Source of the DNA: Triticum aestivum
Taxonomy: Eukaryota > Streptophyta > Magnoliopsida > Poales > Poaceae
Assembly: GCF_018294505.1 (NCBI RefSeq)
Contig: NC_057813.1
Location: 321,639,955-321,703,954 of the forward strand
DNA length: 64,000 nucleotides
Direction: 5' to 3'
Positions 1 through 10,875 of this stretch are shown in pieces; position 1 is the first letter of the stretch; each line of letters opens with the position of its first letter. Both the position numbers and the translations under genes were made by a program. The notes below the pieces were generated by a model, which saw nothing but the letters and a program-made list of their open reading frames with translations, searched no databases and had not been told where the DNA came from.

Positions 1-2777
1 GCTCGTCTTGGGGGTAACCTTGACCTCGTAAGGCTCGCCTACCCAGCAAGAGAGGTTTTCCCTTGGTGGTATCTTGCTTCCCTTGGATTGACTTGGTGTT
101 CTTGAGCCGCTCTCTAACTCCTCAAAGAGTTGATCTCTTTTGCTTGGTCTGGTCTTGGATGTTGCAACCTTGTTGGCCCAATGAACTTCCATCCGTGCAC
201 AAGTCAGGGAAAACATGCAGCCCTGTTTGTGTACCCCGCATGATCTTTGGTATCGGACATCTTCATTCCCTATTGTACCATGAGGTCGGAGTCAGCGCGG
301 CAGATGATACATCGGATGCCCATGGAGGCCGCGATCCGGAGCCCATGGAGGAGGGCTTCATATTCTGCCACGTTGTTGGAGTCTCTGAAGTGTAGATGAA
401 GGTAATAATTCATCTTATTGACTCTTGGAGAGACGAGGATTACTCTGGCACCCGGACCTTGCATAGTCATCGATCCATGGAAGTACATTGTCTAGTACTT
501 GAGGTTGATGTTTTTGGGGACCTGCTGTGCCTCTGTCCACTCAACGAGGAAGTGGGCGATGGCTTGTGATTTAACTACCGTTTGTGTCTTGTAGGAGAGC
601 TCAAACGACAAGATTTCTATTGCCCATTTCACCATGCAACCTGTGACGCCTTTGTTCTTGATTATGTCCGATAGTGGTGCATGACTGACCACTGTTATTG
701 GGTTGGGTTGGAAGTATTGTCTCAACTTCCTTGCAGTACTGAACACTCCATATGTTATCTTTTGATAGTGTGGATACCTAGTGTTGCAAGGCATGAGTAC
801 TTCGCTGATGTAGTACACTGGGTGTTGCACGCGAGGTACCTTTCTGACCTCCTACCATTTGACAATGATGACCATGCTGACTACTGGGTTGTTGCTGCAA
901 TGTCAACCAACATGGGTTCTGATTGCGCTAGAGAGATCAGGAGTGGATTTGATTGCAACATCATCTTGAGGTCGATGAACGCTTGCTTGGCTTCATCACT
1001 CCAATAGAATTTGTCTCCCTTCTTAAGGAGGCAATATAGCTGCCGGGCTTTCTCTCCGAGCCTCAAGATGAACCTGCTCAACACCGCCACAATGGACGAG
1101 CTTTTGTACATTGTGCACCATCATTGGGGGCTCGAGGTCCCCTATGGCTTTTACCTTCTCTAGGTTTACCTCTATCGCTCGTTGGGACTCAATGAACCGC
1201 AACGGCTGACCTGCGAGGACCCCAAAGACACATTTGTCGGGTTTTAACTTCGTGCTGAAGTTGCGGAGGTTGTCGAAGGTTTGCTGGAGGTCGGTGAGGA
1301 GGCTTGAGCCTTGCTTTGATTTTAGCACATTGTCGTCGATGTAGACCTCTACGTTTACTCTGGTCTATGTATTGAAACACTTCTGCATCGTCCATTGTAC
1401 GTAGACCCCGCGCTCTTGAGACCGAATGACATTGTGATGTAGCAGAAAGGTCTGGACGGTGTGAGGAAGGAGGTCATCTCCTGATCGGATTCTTTCATCC
1501 ATGTCTGATGGTATCCTGAATATGCATCCACGAAGCACAGGCGTTCGCACCCTGCTGTGGAGTCGATTATCTGATCAATCCTTGGCAACGGGAATGGGTC
1601 CTTGGGACATGCCTTGTTGAGGTCCGTGTAGTCTAAGCACATGTGCCACATGTTTATTTTCTTCAATACCATCACGGGGTTCGCTAGCCACTCCGGGTGT
1701 ATGACTCCCTTATGAACTTGGTCGCTTGTAGACACGCTATTTCCTATCCTATTGTCATTTGTTTCTCTGAGGAGAAGCACCACAAGGCTTGCTTTATCGG
1801 TATCATGTCCTTGCGGACATTGAGGCAGTGTTTGGCCTTCTCTGTTGGCACTTCTAGCATGTCAGCGGGCTTCCATGCGAATATGTTCCAGTTGGCCAGG
1901 AGTAAGGCAACGAGCTCTACCTACTGGTCCTTTGAGAGGTCTCCTCTGATGGTCACCATTTTGTCGGGGTCCTCGGGGTAGGCATGGAACTTCTTAGTTT
2001 GCTTTGTCGGCTGGAAGACGAGACCAGGCCACGGCTTCTCGAGGCTCGACCTTGGATGACCCTATCCCGTCTCTTATCTTGGCAAGCTCTATAGAGGCCA
2101 GTGCGGCTTTGGCGAGTTCCACGTTTGTCACTTCGGCCTAGTAGGCCTTCTTCATGCTTCCCTGGATAGTGATCGTGCCTTTAGGGCTAGGCATCTTGAG
2201 CTGTAGGTAGGCATAGGACGGAACTGCCATGAACTTCACGTAACTGGGCCGGCCGAAGATCGGGTGGTAGACACTTTGGAAGGGGGCGACCTCAAACTGT
2301 ATGGATTCGCTTTAGTAGTTCGACTCGTCTCCAAAGACGATCGAGTTTGATCCGGCATAAAGGGTGCGCCGGGCGGCCCAACACCACTCTGTGGAAGCCG
2401 ATGTCCGACCTTTGCAGTCCTACCAGGGAGATCTTCATCTTCTCCAAGGTATGAAGATGATGTCGAGGCCGCTGCTTGCATCCATCAGGACACGTGAGAG
2501 GCGGCAACCCTCGACGATGGGATCTAGTACCATGGCGTGTTTGCCTAGTTATACGATGTCTTCTGGGTGGTCCCCGGCGTCGAAGGTAATTGTTTCATGG
2601 GACCATGCCAGTCTTTTGCTGGTCGCGTCCACTATCATATAGATCGCGCATCTGGCGAGCTTCTTGTTTCGGCGCATGGTAGCCATAGTGAATATCATGT
2701 TCACGGAGGTCTTGCATGAGACTCCGTAGATCTCGGGATATTGTGTGATACATGTCTGGGCGGGGTGATTGGGTCAA
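1..2777 (-). pseudogene. Gypsy pol (protease, RT, RNase H), broken
   Basis: Conceptual translation gives a protease-like stretch at about 2640-2240, with DASS where families usually have DGGS or DTGA, followed by the conserved GRPSYVKFMAVPSYAY segment. RT lies at about 1783-1023 with LNKACPKDPFPLPRID and DAYSGYHQ, and the catalytic motif reads YIDD near 1341-1330. The RT/RNase H connection is at 1111-881 and 830-492. RNase H (270-488) contains EYEALLHG and RADSDL. Reading frame changes near 2236, 1355 and 1023 and internal stops make this a pseudogene. In the family, pol copies element RNA to DNA in cytoplasmic particles and inserts it in the nucleus. Integrase would lie left of the window. 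Confidence 0.85.
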
Positions 2778-2989
2778 TCATAGACCTCTTGGCCTTCCCT
2801 TGCCTGTCGTACATGCGATTGACGTAGCGTGAAGGTGAAATGTCGAGGAATCACCTCGATCCGTCAGCAATCATCTTAAAATAGTCAAATGTGAGGACAT
2901 GGCCTAGTGAGAGATCGACAACGTCTGATGATTCTCTGAGCTGGGTTAATTCTCTCAACATCGCCCGCGCTTGTCGCGCCAACTAACAG

Positions 2990-3405
2990 TGTGATTTCCC
3001 TTCAGATCGATCGGTGGGAGTACCGTAATAGAGTCTACATACAACGTTTACCTAGGTTCAGGCCTCCGAATAGTAATAGCATACGTCCTGCTTTGTTTTG
3101 GTATTCATGTCAAGGAGATACCTCGTACAGAGGATTACAATGGTGTATGATGTGTCTACCAAGAGTTTGTTCTAGATTGGATCCCTAATGAGGGCCCTAG
3201 ACCTCCCTTTATATAGACAAAAGAGGTAAAGGGTTTACATAGAGAAGATATTGGATCGATCTAGCCACTGCCATTTTCCCTGGGGTACACGTTCGCCTGC
3301 TCTCTCCTTATGGTTCCTTGATGCCCTCTAACCTGGTGGGCCCTAGTCAAAGTCGAGGTTGGGCTCCTTTACATTAGGCACCCTAGGTTTGGGACCCCGT
3401 CGGTT
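2990..3405 (-). repeat. 5' LTR of the minus-strand Gypsy
   Basis: On the minus strand the sequence begins near AAACCGACGGGGTCCC, carries a TATA-like TCTATATAAAGG (about 3211-3222) and ends TCACA at 2990. It is followed by TGTTAGTTGGCGCGAC, which resembles the usual PBS region of this Gypsy group. The length of about 416 bp is similar to the other Tat-type LTRs in this window (about 470 bp). The outer end is not a clean TG, so a few bases may be lost. Confidence 0.65.
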
Positions 3406-3701
3406 TTATTTTGGGGGAGAAACGAGAATCGAAAAAAATCACGGGTTGCGGACGCTTTTTGATTGCACTGGCGATTCTCACAGGATTTTGGAGAATTCGA
3501 TCTAGTTCTTTTTAGCTTATTGATTCTTCAGCCACGATTGTCCAGAATCATCTGGAAAAAACTAGCCCTTATTCTTTGCTTTGGGGGATTATAGGCTTTT
3601 GGAGTGAGTACTTCAATTCTTTATGACTAATGCGGGTTTTTGGACTTTAAAGCACTTCCACCTATCCATATTTTGCTAGCCTTTTCATTACAGTCCATTG
3701 A
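3406..3701. other. Unassigned spacer, 296 bp
   Basis: AT-rich sequence containing several short GATTCT/AGAATC words in both orientations (about 3428, 3473, 3523, 3549), as in some small DNA transposons. I could not define terminal inverted repeats or a target duplication. No coding potential seen. Confidence 0.4.
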
Positions 3702-3752
3702 TGTAGGATCGAAAGTATGTCTAGAGGGGGGGTGATTAGACTACTTGACCAA
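3702..3752 (-). repeat. Orphan 3' end of a Sirevirus-like Copia LTR
   Basis: The first 51 bases, read on the minus strand, match the last bases of the LTRs that end at 20461 and 37365: GGTCAAGTAGTCTAATCACC, a C-run, then CTCTAGACATACTT and GATCCTACA. Only the extreme 3' terminus is present and it is inverted relative to the full copies. The flanking internal sequence (PBS, gag) is absent on its left. Confidence 0.75.
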
Positions 3753-3805
3753 ATAAAAATCCTCCTTCCGTTCCATCTTTGCTTCATCACCACTTCGTCT
3801 CTCCC

Positions 3806-4330
3806 ATGGCCAAAACTCGCCGAGCCCGCACTGAGCATTGGGCCGCTCGCTCCGCCCAAGCGGCGCCCCTTGGCCGCCATGCTCCTCACTGCCCCGTCCG
3901 CCCCACAGCTAACACCGATGCAGGCGCTATTGCACGTCGGTGGCGAGACCCATCATCATTGCCTTTCGCGCAGCACATCAGCCACACCACTGCGCTCGCC
4001 TTCTGCCCCGCTGCGACGATGTTATCCCGCGCTCATCATGGGTTTATGAACGCGCAAGCTGCACTCCTCTTAGCACGGGAGCTCTAGCCCATCGTCCTAT
4101 CAATGGTGCCTATGACGCCTAGCTCGACCGAGTTATCGAGCTTCTCAATGCCGCTTGTGGGGGCTTGGAGCCCTCCCTTTCTTTATAGGAGTCGTAGCCC
4201 CAACCCTGGACCCGCGCTTGCCCTTGATGCGTATGCTCGTCCTTCAGGGAAGGACCCGAAGGGCCCTGTAGGGGCCAGGACGCAAGCTGGATTTCCTCCC
4301 CGGCTCACGAGGTGCTTTCCTGAATAATGG
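3806..4330 (+). pseudogene. Gypsy gag-like N-terminal fragment
   Basis: From the ATG at 3806 the frame encodes an arginine/alanine-rich start (MAKTRRARTEHWAAR) and later HHGFMNAQAALLLAREL, a composition I associate with gag N-termini of GC-rich Triticeae Gypsy elements. A stop at 4085-4087 is followed, after a frame change, by more plausible coding (HRPINGAYDA, then a leucine-rich stretch to about 4200). No CCHC or Retrotrans_gag core is visible. It may instead be a host-derived fragment; the assignment is weak. Confidence 0.35.
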
Positions 4331-5994
4331 ACAGGGCAGGTTACTCCCACATGCCACCTCCTGGCCGGTGTGGTCGGTTGGCGGCAACAGCGGCTGATAA
4401 GGCAGAAGAATCGTGGGTTGACGTCAGAATGACGGCTGCCGCTACCCCTGCCCCGCCATCAACGGTTTCAACCCCCCCCCCATAGGAGCGAAGGTCAAGT
4501 GCTCCATTCCCGGTGGCTTGGTCATCGGGATTGTGGAGAATTCATGTGGCCAAGGCCCCTCATAAGCCAACATGGTTCCCCTGCCCGCATCGCTGGCGAT
4601 GACAACCTCCATTTACAACTAGTCTCTCCAAAACATATTTCACTAACCTTGGAACGCAGGTAGATCACGCTTCGGTGATGCACTTGTGGACCGGTTGCCG
4701 GGTTGACCATGCCGGCATTGAACCCTTGGGAGCCCCAAGTCCAAAGGGCCTCGTGAGGAACTTGGGAACTTGCAGCAAGGTAGGCCAAGGAAGCTATGGC
4801 CCATGCCATGGCCCGCCCATGCCATGACAACTAGGATTCTCGCGAGGACCCCATTCCTCCCTAGCCACGAGGTCGCAGCGCGACACCTGCTCAGGACCAG
4901 GAGGGGCCCCTCGCGAACCTAGGCACCTCGGCGAGGCATGCCGGGATACCGAGCCTGGGACCTCGTCCCTGGTGATAGAGCCCGACGACGGCCATTCCCC
5001 GCGCCGCGAGAAGTCGCGGCGCTACCACGGCGGCGGCGTATGCCTTCGGATCCTCGGGGCTGGAGACCCCGCCTAGAAGCGCCCCCCGGAAAGGTCGCCC
5101 CTGGGTTCCCGCCCATGCTGGGGGCCTGTTCAGGGCACCCGCGCCCCAGGCCCGCCACTGCACGACTGGTGGCGAGGGACATGGTCCCCCGCCCCGAGGC
5201 ATGGAGCACCCCGCCCCTGTCCAGGCTCTACCTGTGACACTCTCACATAATAATGAGTGGGGTTGTACACGCGCCGGAGTCCCCCAGCACGCCGCTCCAC
5301 GGCCCCACGGGTGCTCCCACCCATGCCCATGTGGAAGCCCGATGCTCCGCCCTGGCGGACGACACAGTCAATCAGTGACTATGCCCATGCCTAGTGGAAA
5401 CCCCATGCTCCACACTGGCGAACAACAAGGTCAATCAGCGACTATGCCCATGCCAAGTGGAGGCCCCAAGCTCTGCGCTGGTGGGAAGACTAGCTTAGGT
5501 GCCGGACACGGTTGTTTTTGCTTTTCTCTTGTAACCAGTTGCGACTTTTTGGAATGAATTTGAAGTTTTTGTGTCTTTATTCGAAAATTGGTGGGACTCT
5601 CGTTTCTCTCTTAGCATTTCTCATTTTGAGTCTTACTTTTGAGAGGTTTACCAACTGCCAATGTCCGTCTCTCTGGAAAGCCCCACAAGCGGGGGATGGG
5701 CACGGTGTGCACGCTTGGGCCAGCCCGGCGGTGCTGTGGACACCCTGAGGCTCCAGGCCATGACAGCCATAGGCCAACCCACGCGCACACCTCGCCAAGA
5801 CCTTGGCGTCCGAATCCTCGCGCGACGCTCTCGAGCGAACCTGTGGGTGCACGCAGCCCGAGGTCCCCAGTGAGTGCCCGCCTCCTGACCTCACCACCTG
5901 TCCTTGGCCGGGCATAGCAACCCGGTGTCATGATAACTGTCCACCCCTACTCATTGACTGTGAGTGCACAACAAGCAAAGGAAAGGCGGCATAA
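4331..5994. other. GC-rich region of probable retroelement origin, unassigned
   Basis: About 1.66 kb of high-GC sequence with long open frames on several strands and frames at once, which is what high GC alone produces, so none is called a gene. It lies between a gag-like fragment and a Gypsy accessory-gene remnant, which suggests untranslated or LTR sequence of the same element. No TG..CA ends or PBS could be placed. Confidence 0.4.
5323..5495. repeat. Degenerate tandem repeat, period about 63 bp, nearly three copies
   Basis: Units starting ATGCCCATG at 5323, 5381 and 5444 share the order ATGCCCATG, AGTGGA, CCCATGCTC (or variants), CTGGCG and TCAATCAG. The first unit is about 5 bases shorter and the third is incomplete. 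Divergence between units is substantial, so this is an old repeat. Confidence 0.75.
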
Positions 5995-6103
5995 GGGATT
6001 ACAATGTCTCTTGATACTTCAGAAAGGAATTTCCACAAAAGTACTTTCATATCCCCGCTGGGTCACATTCAAAGTCTTAAAAGGAAAATAGGGAAAAGAC
6101 AGC

Positions 6104-6290
6104 CTAGGGAGATGCGACATCACCATCGCTGCTGCCACTGGCATCATCATTGGACACACACCCCTTGATCACAGGCCGGCCCTCGCCTCCAGCAAGGGTA
6201 AACTCCACGACCAGGCCATCCACTTGATCTTCTACCCAGTTCGCCAGGGCACCCCGGATCACCTCGGCTACAGAGGATGTCACCAGTGGC
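6104..6290 (-). pseudogene. C-terminal piece of a Gypsy accessory (gypsy-type transposase-like) gene
   Basis: On the minus strand an uninterrupted frame reads PLVTSSVAEVIRGALANW, then VEDQVDGLVVEF and an acidic serine/aspartate-rich tail ending DGDVASP before TAG at 6104-6106. From memory this looks like the C-terminus of accessory proteins carrying the 'putative gypsy type transposase' domain (Pfam PF04195 type) found in Triticeae Gypsy elements. The N-terminal part that should precede it is not to the right on the same strand. A matching upstream piece lies inverted at 49195-49577 (see findings). Function unknown. Confidence 0.55.
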
Positions 6291-6309
6291 GGATCCAGGA
6301 ATTCAACTT

Positions 6310-6551
6310 TGGATGTTCAACAAGCTCGCAGGTATCAAAGCAGAGAAGTGCGGGCCAAGACTTATAATATTGGTGAACTCGTTCTACGCTTGCCGGAGAA
6401 GAAAAAGGACAAACTCAAGCCCAAGTGGGAGGGTCCCTGCATCATCGACGAAGTTCTCACCGGAGGAGCATACCGCCTGCGTGACGCATTAGACAACTGC
6501 CTAGAGCCGAACCCATGGAACGCGGCCAGACTCCGAAGATTCTATGCCTAG
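6310..6551 (+). pseudogene. Integrase C-terminal tail of Fatima-like pol (truncated)
   Basis: The frame entering from about 6310 reads QQARRYQSREVRAKTYN, then VLRLPEKKKDKLKPKWEGP and ends NPWNAARLRRFYA before TAG (6549-6551). KPKWEGP followed by GGAYRL is the GPY/F-type module that ends Gypsy integrases and helps DNA binding. No catalytic residues are included. Upstream sequence (before about 6305) is unrelated, so the gene is cut here. The missing N-terminal part matches what is present, inverted, at 52190-53314. Confidence 0.85.
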
Positions 6552-7364
6552 CATCGGACTCTTTGTTTGTCTCCTTTTTCCCCTTTTTTGTTTCCATTAT
6601 TTGTTTTCCTCTCTTATCACTTTCATTTCTTAAGCCGTAAAGCTCTTGTATGGTTAAACCGTACATCTACAATGCATACAATTCTTAATATGTATGTAAA
6701 TTATACCTGGGGGCTTCTTGTACAGAAGCTTATTACTATCATTTTCCGAGCATCAAGCTCGCCACATATGTGTATTTTCCACGTATGTACCTTTTCTTCG
6801 CCACTATTTGCATCGATATGACTAATGTTTTGGCCAAGCTGGGTTTCCTGGCTCCTGTGCTTATGCCCTACGTTCCCGTTAGTTCGGCTAGGGCATAAAG
6901 GGAGCACCTCTGCGATTGTTATTGCCGGGTCATCCGGATGTGTACCTCCGACTGGGTGAAGCCCAAAGCTAGCGTTCTTAAGGGAATATTCGGTCGGTGG
7001 ACTAAAGATGTTTTTACTTGTCACTTTATGAACCCCCAGATGTTATGTATGCTGTGGTTTTTTCGAACACAGTTTGGACATGCACATTAATGCATGCTTA
7101 CCCATGGAAAGGAACCCTTAATGGAACTATTCTCTCTGGAAGATGTTTCTCAAAATGTAATATAACATAACTAGTCGGATACTTGTCTATTCAAGCAACT
7201 ATGACCCCTACGTCTGGCTTCCACGTGTACCCCGATTTACATTACTGAGCGGGTATTCGGAAGCACTCCGCACCTTCGGTCCAGAGGTTGAAGGGAAAAG
7301 GTCTGCCATGACAAGCGTTTTACAATTCAGCTAGAGACATTAATTTGTCAAATGAAGTACATAG
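6552..7364 (+). other. Non-coding spacer between integrase and the antisense gene
   Basis: About 810 bases with no convincing frame. It lies downstream of the integrase stop and beyond the 3' end of the antisense gene, so it would hold the 3' ends of two convergent transcripts. I see no repeat or hairpin worth naming. Confidence 0.6.
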
Positions 7365-10118
7365 TCACTTAGACTCAAACACTTCTTCTTCTATGCCATC
7401 TAACAAGCTATCTGGCCAACAATCCTGCTGGGAATACTTGGCAGCTACTTGAACCTGGTCATATACCAAACTAACGGGAATTTCTTTTCCATTTAACCCT
7501 ATAGATTCGACCCAGGCCATGTGATTCAGGTCGAGCTTGGTATACCGCGTTTTCACCATTGCCTAGGCCTCTCATGCACCTTCCCGGCAAGCCGATATCT
7601 TCCATAATCGGAAGCGCCGCCGTGCTCCCTGGAGTAGATGTACAAGCCCCTCCATACTTCCTGGAGGGGAGTCGGATGGCCATAAAGCCTTAGCAATACT
7701 TTGCATCGCCTGCCGAGCTCGCCCGTGCATTTGCGGGAGCTCTCGTAGCAGATCCCTCGACGATCCGGACACCTCCTCTTCAGGACGGCCCGTCAATATA
7801 CCTACAAACATAATCATCATCACTTTCTTTCCTTGACGAACTATGCAAAGGTAAGACCGAACACATACTAAATATGCCGCCTCGCAACCTCCTATTCTCC
7901 TTCACAGAGTCGGCCAGCTGGGCTCGCACGTCTTTTAGTTCAACATCCAGCTCGGTGTTGGCATCTTGGAGTTTGTTCTTCTCCACCTTGACCTTTGTCA
8001 GTATACGTTCGCCCGCGGCCAGTTGCCTTTGAGCTCCTGGACCTCCCGCTTGTGCGACTGCCGGTGCTTCTGCCATAAGATTTGCACCTATATTAATAAT
8101 CCTGATATATGATTATGTTTTCTCGATAGAGAGGAACATTACCAGACACCACCTTTTTGGATTTCTCCAGTTCGGCGGTAGCAGCAGTCATCTGGTCCTG
8201 ACACTTTTTCAGCTCTTGAGACAACAGATTGTTCTTCTCTGTGAGCACCTGGTCATATAACGATCCTTAAATCAGTTGTACCAACTGTTTCAAGTCTCGG
8301 GGACTACTGGTATATGACTATCAGTTTTGTACAAATGTGTACTTACCCGCATATCTTTCAAATACTGGTTTGTGGCTCTGCTGAGCCCATCTCGAGCATC
8401 TCGGATGTATGCATCACCCGAGTTGAAGGCGTTGAAGGCCTCTTCTGAAAAACCAGGGTCGCGAAGAACGGCTCGCCGGCACCGATGATTCATGGCGCTT
8501 TCCACTTCGGAGTTTGTGACGGATACTTTATCTGACTCCTCCGTGGAGGGACAATCCGGTGTCACTTCCGCGTTAGCCTTAGTCCTTGCGATAGGGTCTG
8601 GAATCCAGCTCGTGGAGGCATGACCGGCAGGATCCCCAGACATAGTCCGGTGAATGTTTTTCCTGATAAGACACAACGAATATTGTCACACTTTAAATGT
8701 GATGGCCGTAGAGCATACTTAAAACAACCATACCTCCTTCCTAAAGGCTCGAGCGCGCTTCTATTGGCTTTCCTCTTCAAAGGCCTGCCCGACATATGCG
8801 TCACCTCAGGTGCTGCGTGGCGCGCCGATCGCCTCCCCTTTAGAGCATAATATAGTGCGGTGGGTAAGGCGGAAGAGGGAAATTCTCCCAAAGGACAAGT
8901 ATCCTAATTACTTACATGCGACGCAGGGAGGAGACCGGGATAGTCGGCAATGATGGCCACTTCGGTGTTGTCATAGCTCGCCTGGTAAAACACCCCTTCC
9001 CCGAGCTCCACGGATATATTTGGATCCTCTTCGAATCCAAGAACAAGGGCCTGGTTGCGGTCCTCTTGCTGTGGTGCGGGGCTGTGGACCTCCCTGGTGC
9101 CTTTCTGCCATTCCTGTTATAAATGATGGATTAATATTTATGAAAAAGGATTCAGGGAGTTGATGGAGTAGAGTAGTGAGACAGAAACTCACCCAGCTGG
9201 GAGGGATGTACATGGAAAATCCACCCTGGGCTTAATGTGGATGAACTCCTCCTCCTCTCCTTTGTATAATCCGGACAGTATTTCGCCAAAGCAGCATAAG
9301 TGTCTGAACCCTTCCGACCATAGAGGGTGGCATCATCTTCTCCATTGAAGTGCCACATGGGGCGCCCTCGGTATTGGAGTGGCTGAACCCCTCACATTAT
9401 GGATATCACCATAACCTCCACTATTGACAATTCGGATTGAGCAAGCGTCTTCATCTTGCTCATCAGTTGGTGGACTTCCATGCTATCTTCTTCCCTAGGG
9501 CTTCGAGGACGCCGGTTGAGGCGCTTCTTCAATGGAGTATTTGAATATTCGGGAAGACACCTCTGGACTGGGTCAGGAAGGGAGACGTCTTCAATATACA
9601 ACCATTCGGAAGGCCATTCTTCAGTCTGCCGGACAGGTATCCGGTCCCGATGATGCGCCGTATCTCGGCTCCGCCCACTTGGAATATGTATCCCTCTTGA
9701 TTACGAGCAACAAGGCAAAACAACTTCTTCCACAACTCAAAATGGGCCTCGCAACCTAGAAATAGCTCGCAAAAAGCAACATAACCCGCAATATGCAGGA
9801 TGGAGGCAGGTGTGAAATTATGCAGTTGGAGGCCATAGTACTCCAGAAGCCCTCGGAGGAACGGATGGATTAAATATCCGACGCCTCTTAGCAAATAGGG
9901 AACAAAGCATACTCGTTGCCCCCTAGATGGGTTGGGGAACTTCTTCGCCTGTTCCCCGCCGTCGAAAGAAGCCAATCCGGCTCGAACGGGGACTAGATCT
10001 GCGGGGGGAAGAAATCCCTGGGTCTACAGCTTCACCAGTTGGCCGTGGGATACAAAACACTTTTCCCAGTCACCCTGCTTGGGGCCGTGAGGGCGTGAGG
10101 AGGAGCTGGGAACACTAG
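7365..10118 (-). pseudogene. Antisense, intron-containing accessory gene of the Fatima-like element
   Basis: The gene reads opposite to the element. Suggested exons (minus strand): 10118-9193, 9113-8916, one starting after 8915 and ending 8734, 8662-8347, 8248-8143, 8087-7869 and 7801-7365. The introns show consensus ends, e.g. GTGAGT/AACAG, GTATGG/ATCAG, GTAAGT/ACCAG and GTATGT/TGTAG, and those I can bound are 55-98 bp. Exon 1 encodes a hydrophobic domain (YLIHPFLRGLLEYYGLQLHNF) like the PF04195 'gypsy type transposase' N-terminus. Exons 5-6 are heptad-rich coiled coil (ELKKCQDQM, KNKLQDANTELD). The last exon holds GARRRFRLWKISACREG and DSLLDGIEEE. Breaks: a frameshift near 9633, TGA near 9383, and two stops near 7560-7572. 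It lies between pol and the 3' LTR, where antisense accessory ORFs of Tat-type elements are known. Function unknown; intron calls are inferred from consensus only. Confidence 0.65.
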
Positions 10119-10443
10119 GCATGTTGGGGTGGTTTCGGTGAGCAAGCTATGAGGATTCCTCGTTTGGGGGAGATGGTGTGGATTAGGTTTGGAAATCCCC
10201 ATCTTTTTAATAGACAATTTTCTCATACAGTCAGGGTGGTAAATGCAAAAATACCCCGACCTCTCGTATTCGCTCGACACGTGGAAGCTGAAATCATGAA
10301 GGTGCAGAAGCCGATGAGCGCGTCATTAAATGAAAGGCCGGACACTGCTATTTAAGTTAGGTACTTTGAAGTATTCGAAGAAGGAACCCGCCTTGCAATG
10401 CCGAAGACAATCTGCATGCCGGACTCATCATCATTGAAGCCTG
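10119..10443. other. Region upstream of the antisense gene
   Basis: About 325 bases between the antisense gene start and the PPT. It would hold the antisense gene's promoter and 5' UTR if that gene is expressed. No clear TATA box is seen on the minus strand. Confidence 0.4.
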
Positions 10444-10456
10444 GTTCGGGGGCTAC
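10444..10456 (+). promoter_or_regulatory. Polypurine tract of the Fatima-like element
   Basis: TTCGGGGGCTAC directly abuts the LTR start TGAGGAAGTCC at 10457. This is the position where plus-strand DNA synthesis is primed in LTR elements. It fixes the element's orientation as plus. Confidence 0.7.
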
Positions 10457-10875
10457 TGAGGAAGTCCTGGATTAGGGGGTCCTCAGACAACTGGACTATG
10501 TACTGTGGCCAGACTGTTGGACTATGAAGACACAAGATAGAAGACTTCGTTCCGTGTCAGAATGGGACCCTCCTTTGCGTGGAAGGCAAGCTTGCCGATT
10601 CGGATATATAGATTCCTTTCTCTATAACCGACTTTGTGTAACCCTAGCCCCCTTCGTGTCTATATAAACCAGAGGGTTTAGTCCGTAGGACGACAATCAT
10701 AACCTCATAGGCTAGACTTTTAGGGTTTGGCCATTATGATCTCGTGGTAGATCAACTCTTGTAATACTCATATTCATCAAGATCAATCAAGCAGGAAGTA
10801 GGGTATTACCTCCATAGAGAGGGCCCAAACTTGGGTAAACATTGTGTCCCCCGCCTCCTGTTACCATTAGCCTTA
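10457..10875 (+). repeat. Fatima-like 3' LTR, 3'-truncated
   Basis: Aligns by eye with the LTR at 56695-57162 (AGTCCTGGATTA, GGACTATGAAGA, TCTATATAAACC as TATA box near 10660, CTCCTGTTACCATTAGCC). It stops at CCTTA (10875), whereas the other copy continues about 45 bp to TTTTGACA. The next base already belongs to the Sirevirus-like LTR; AGAT is shared at the joint. Confidence 0.8.

Larger units (their letters stand above)
1..3405 (-). mobile_element. Gypsy LTR retrotransposon, 5' part, runs off the left edge
   Basis: On the minus strand the order is LTR (2990-3405), PBS-like leader, protease remnant, reverse transcriptase and RNase H, with integrase expected beyond base 1. The domain order and the RT wording (LNKACPKDPFPLPRID) fit the Tat-type Gypsy elements common in Triticeae. 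Gag is missing: only about 200 bases separate the LTR from protease-like sequence. The coding region has several stops and frameshifts, so the copy is dead. The 5' LTR end at about 3405 lacks a clear TG and is probably truncated. Confidence 0.85.
6305..10875 (+). mobile_element. Fatima-like Gypsy, 3' half
   Basis: Plus-strand order: integrase C-terminal tail (6310-6551), about 0.8 kb non-coding, an antisense accessory gene (7365-10118 on the minus strand), a PPT (TTCGGGGGCTAC at 10445-10456) and the 3' LTR (10457-10875). The 5' two-thirds is missing here, and the break falls inside the integrase. The LTR lacks its last about 45 bp and is fused directly to a Sirevirus-like LTR fragment. The family name rests on the LTR wording (AGTCCTGGATTAGGGGGTCC) and is recalled, not searched. 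Confidence 0.8.

Noticed and set aside
4891..5931. Many overlapping 90-118-residue frames
   Set aside because: Same reason: G/C-rich sequence with few stops in every frame and no recognisable domain or start context.
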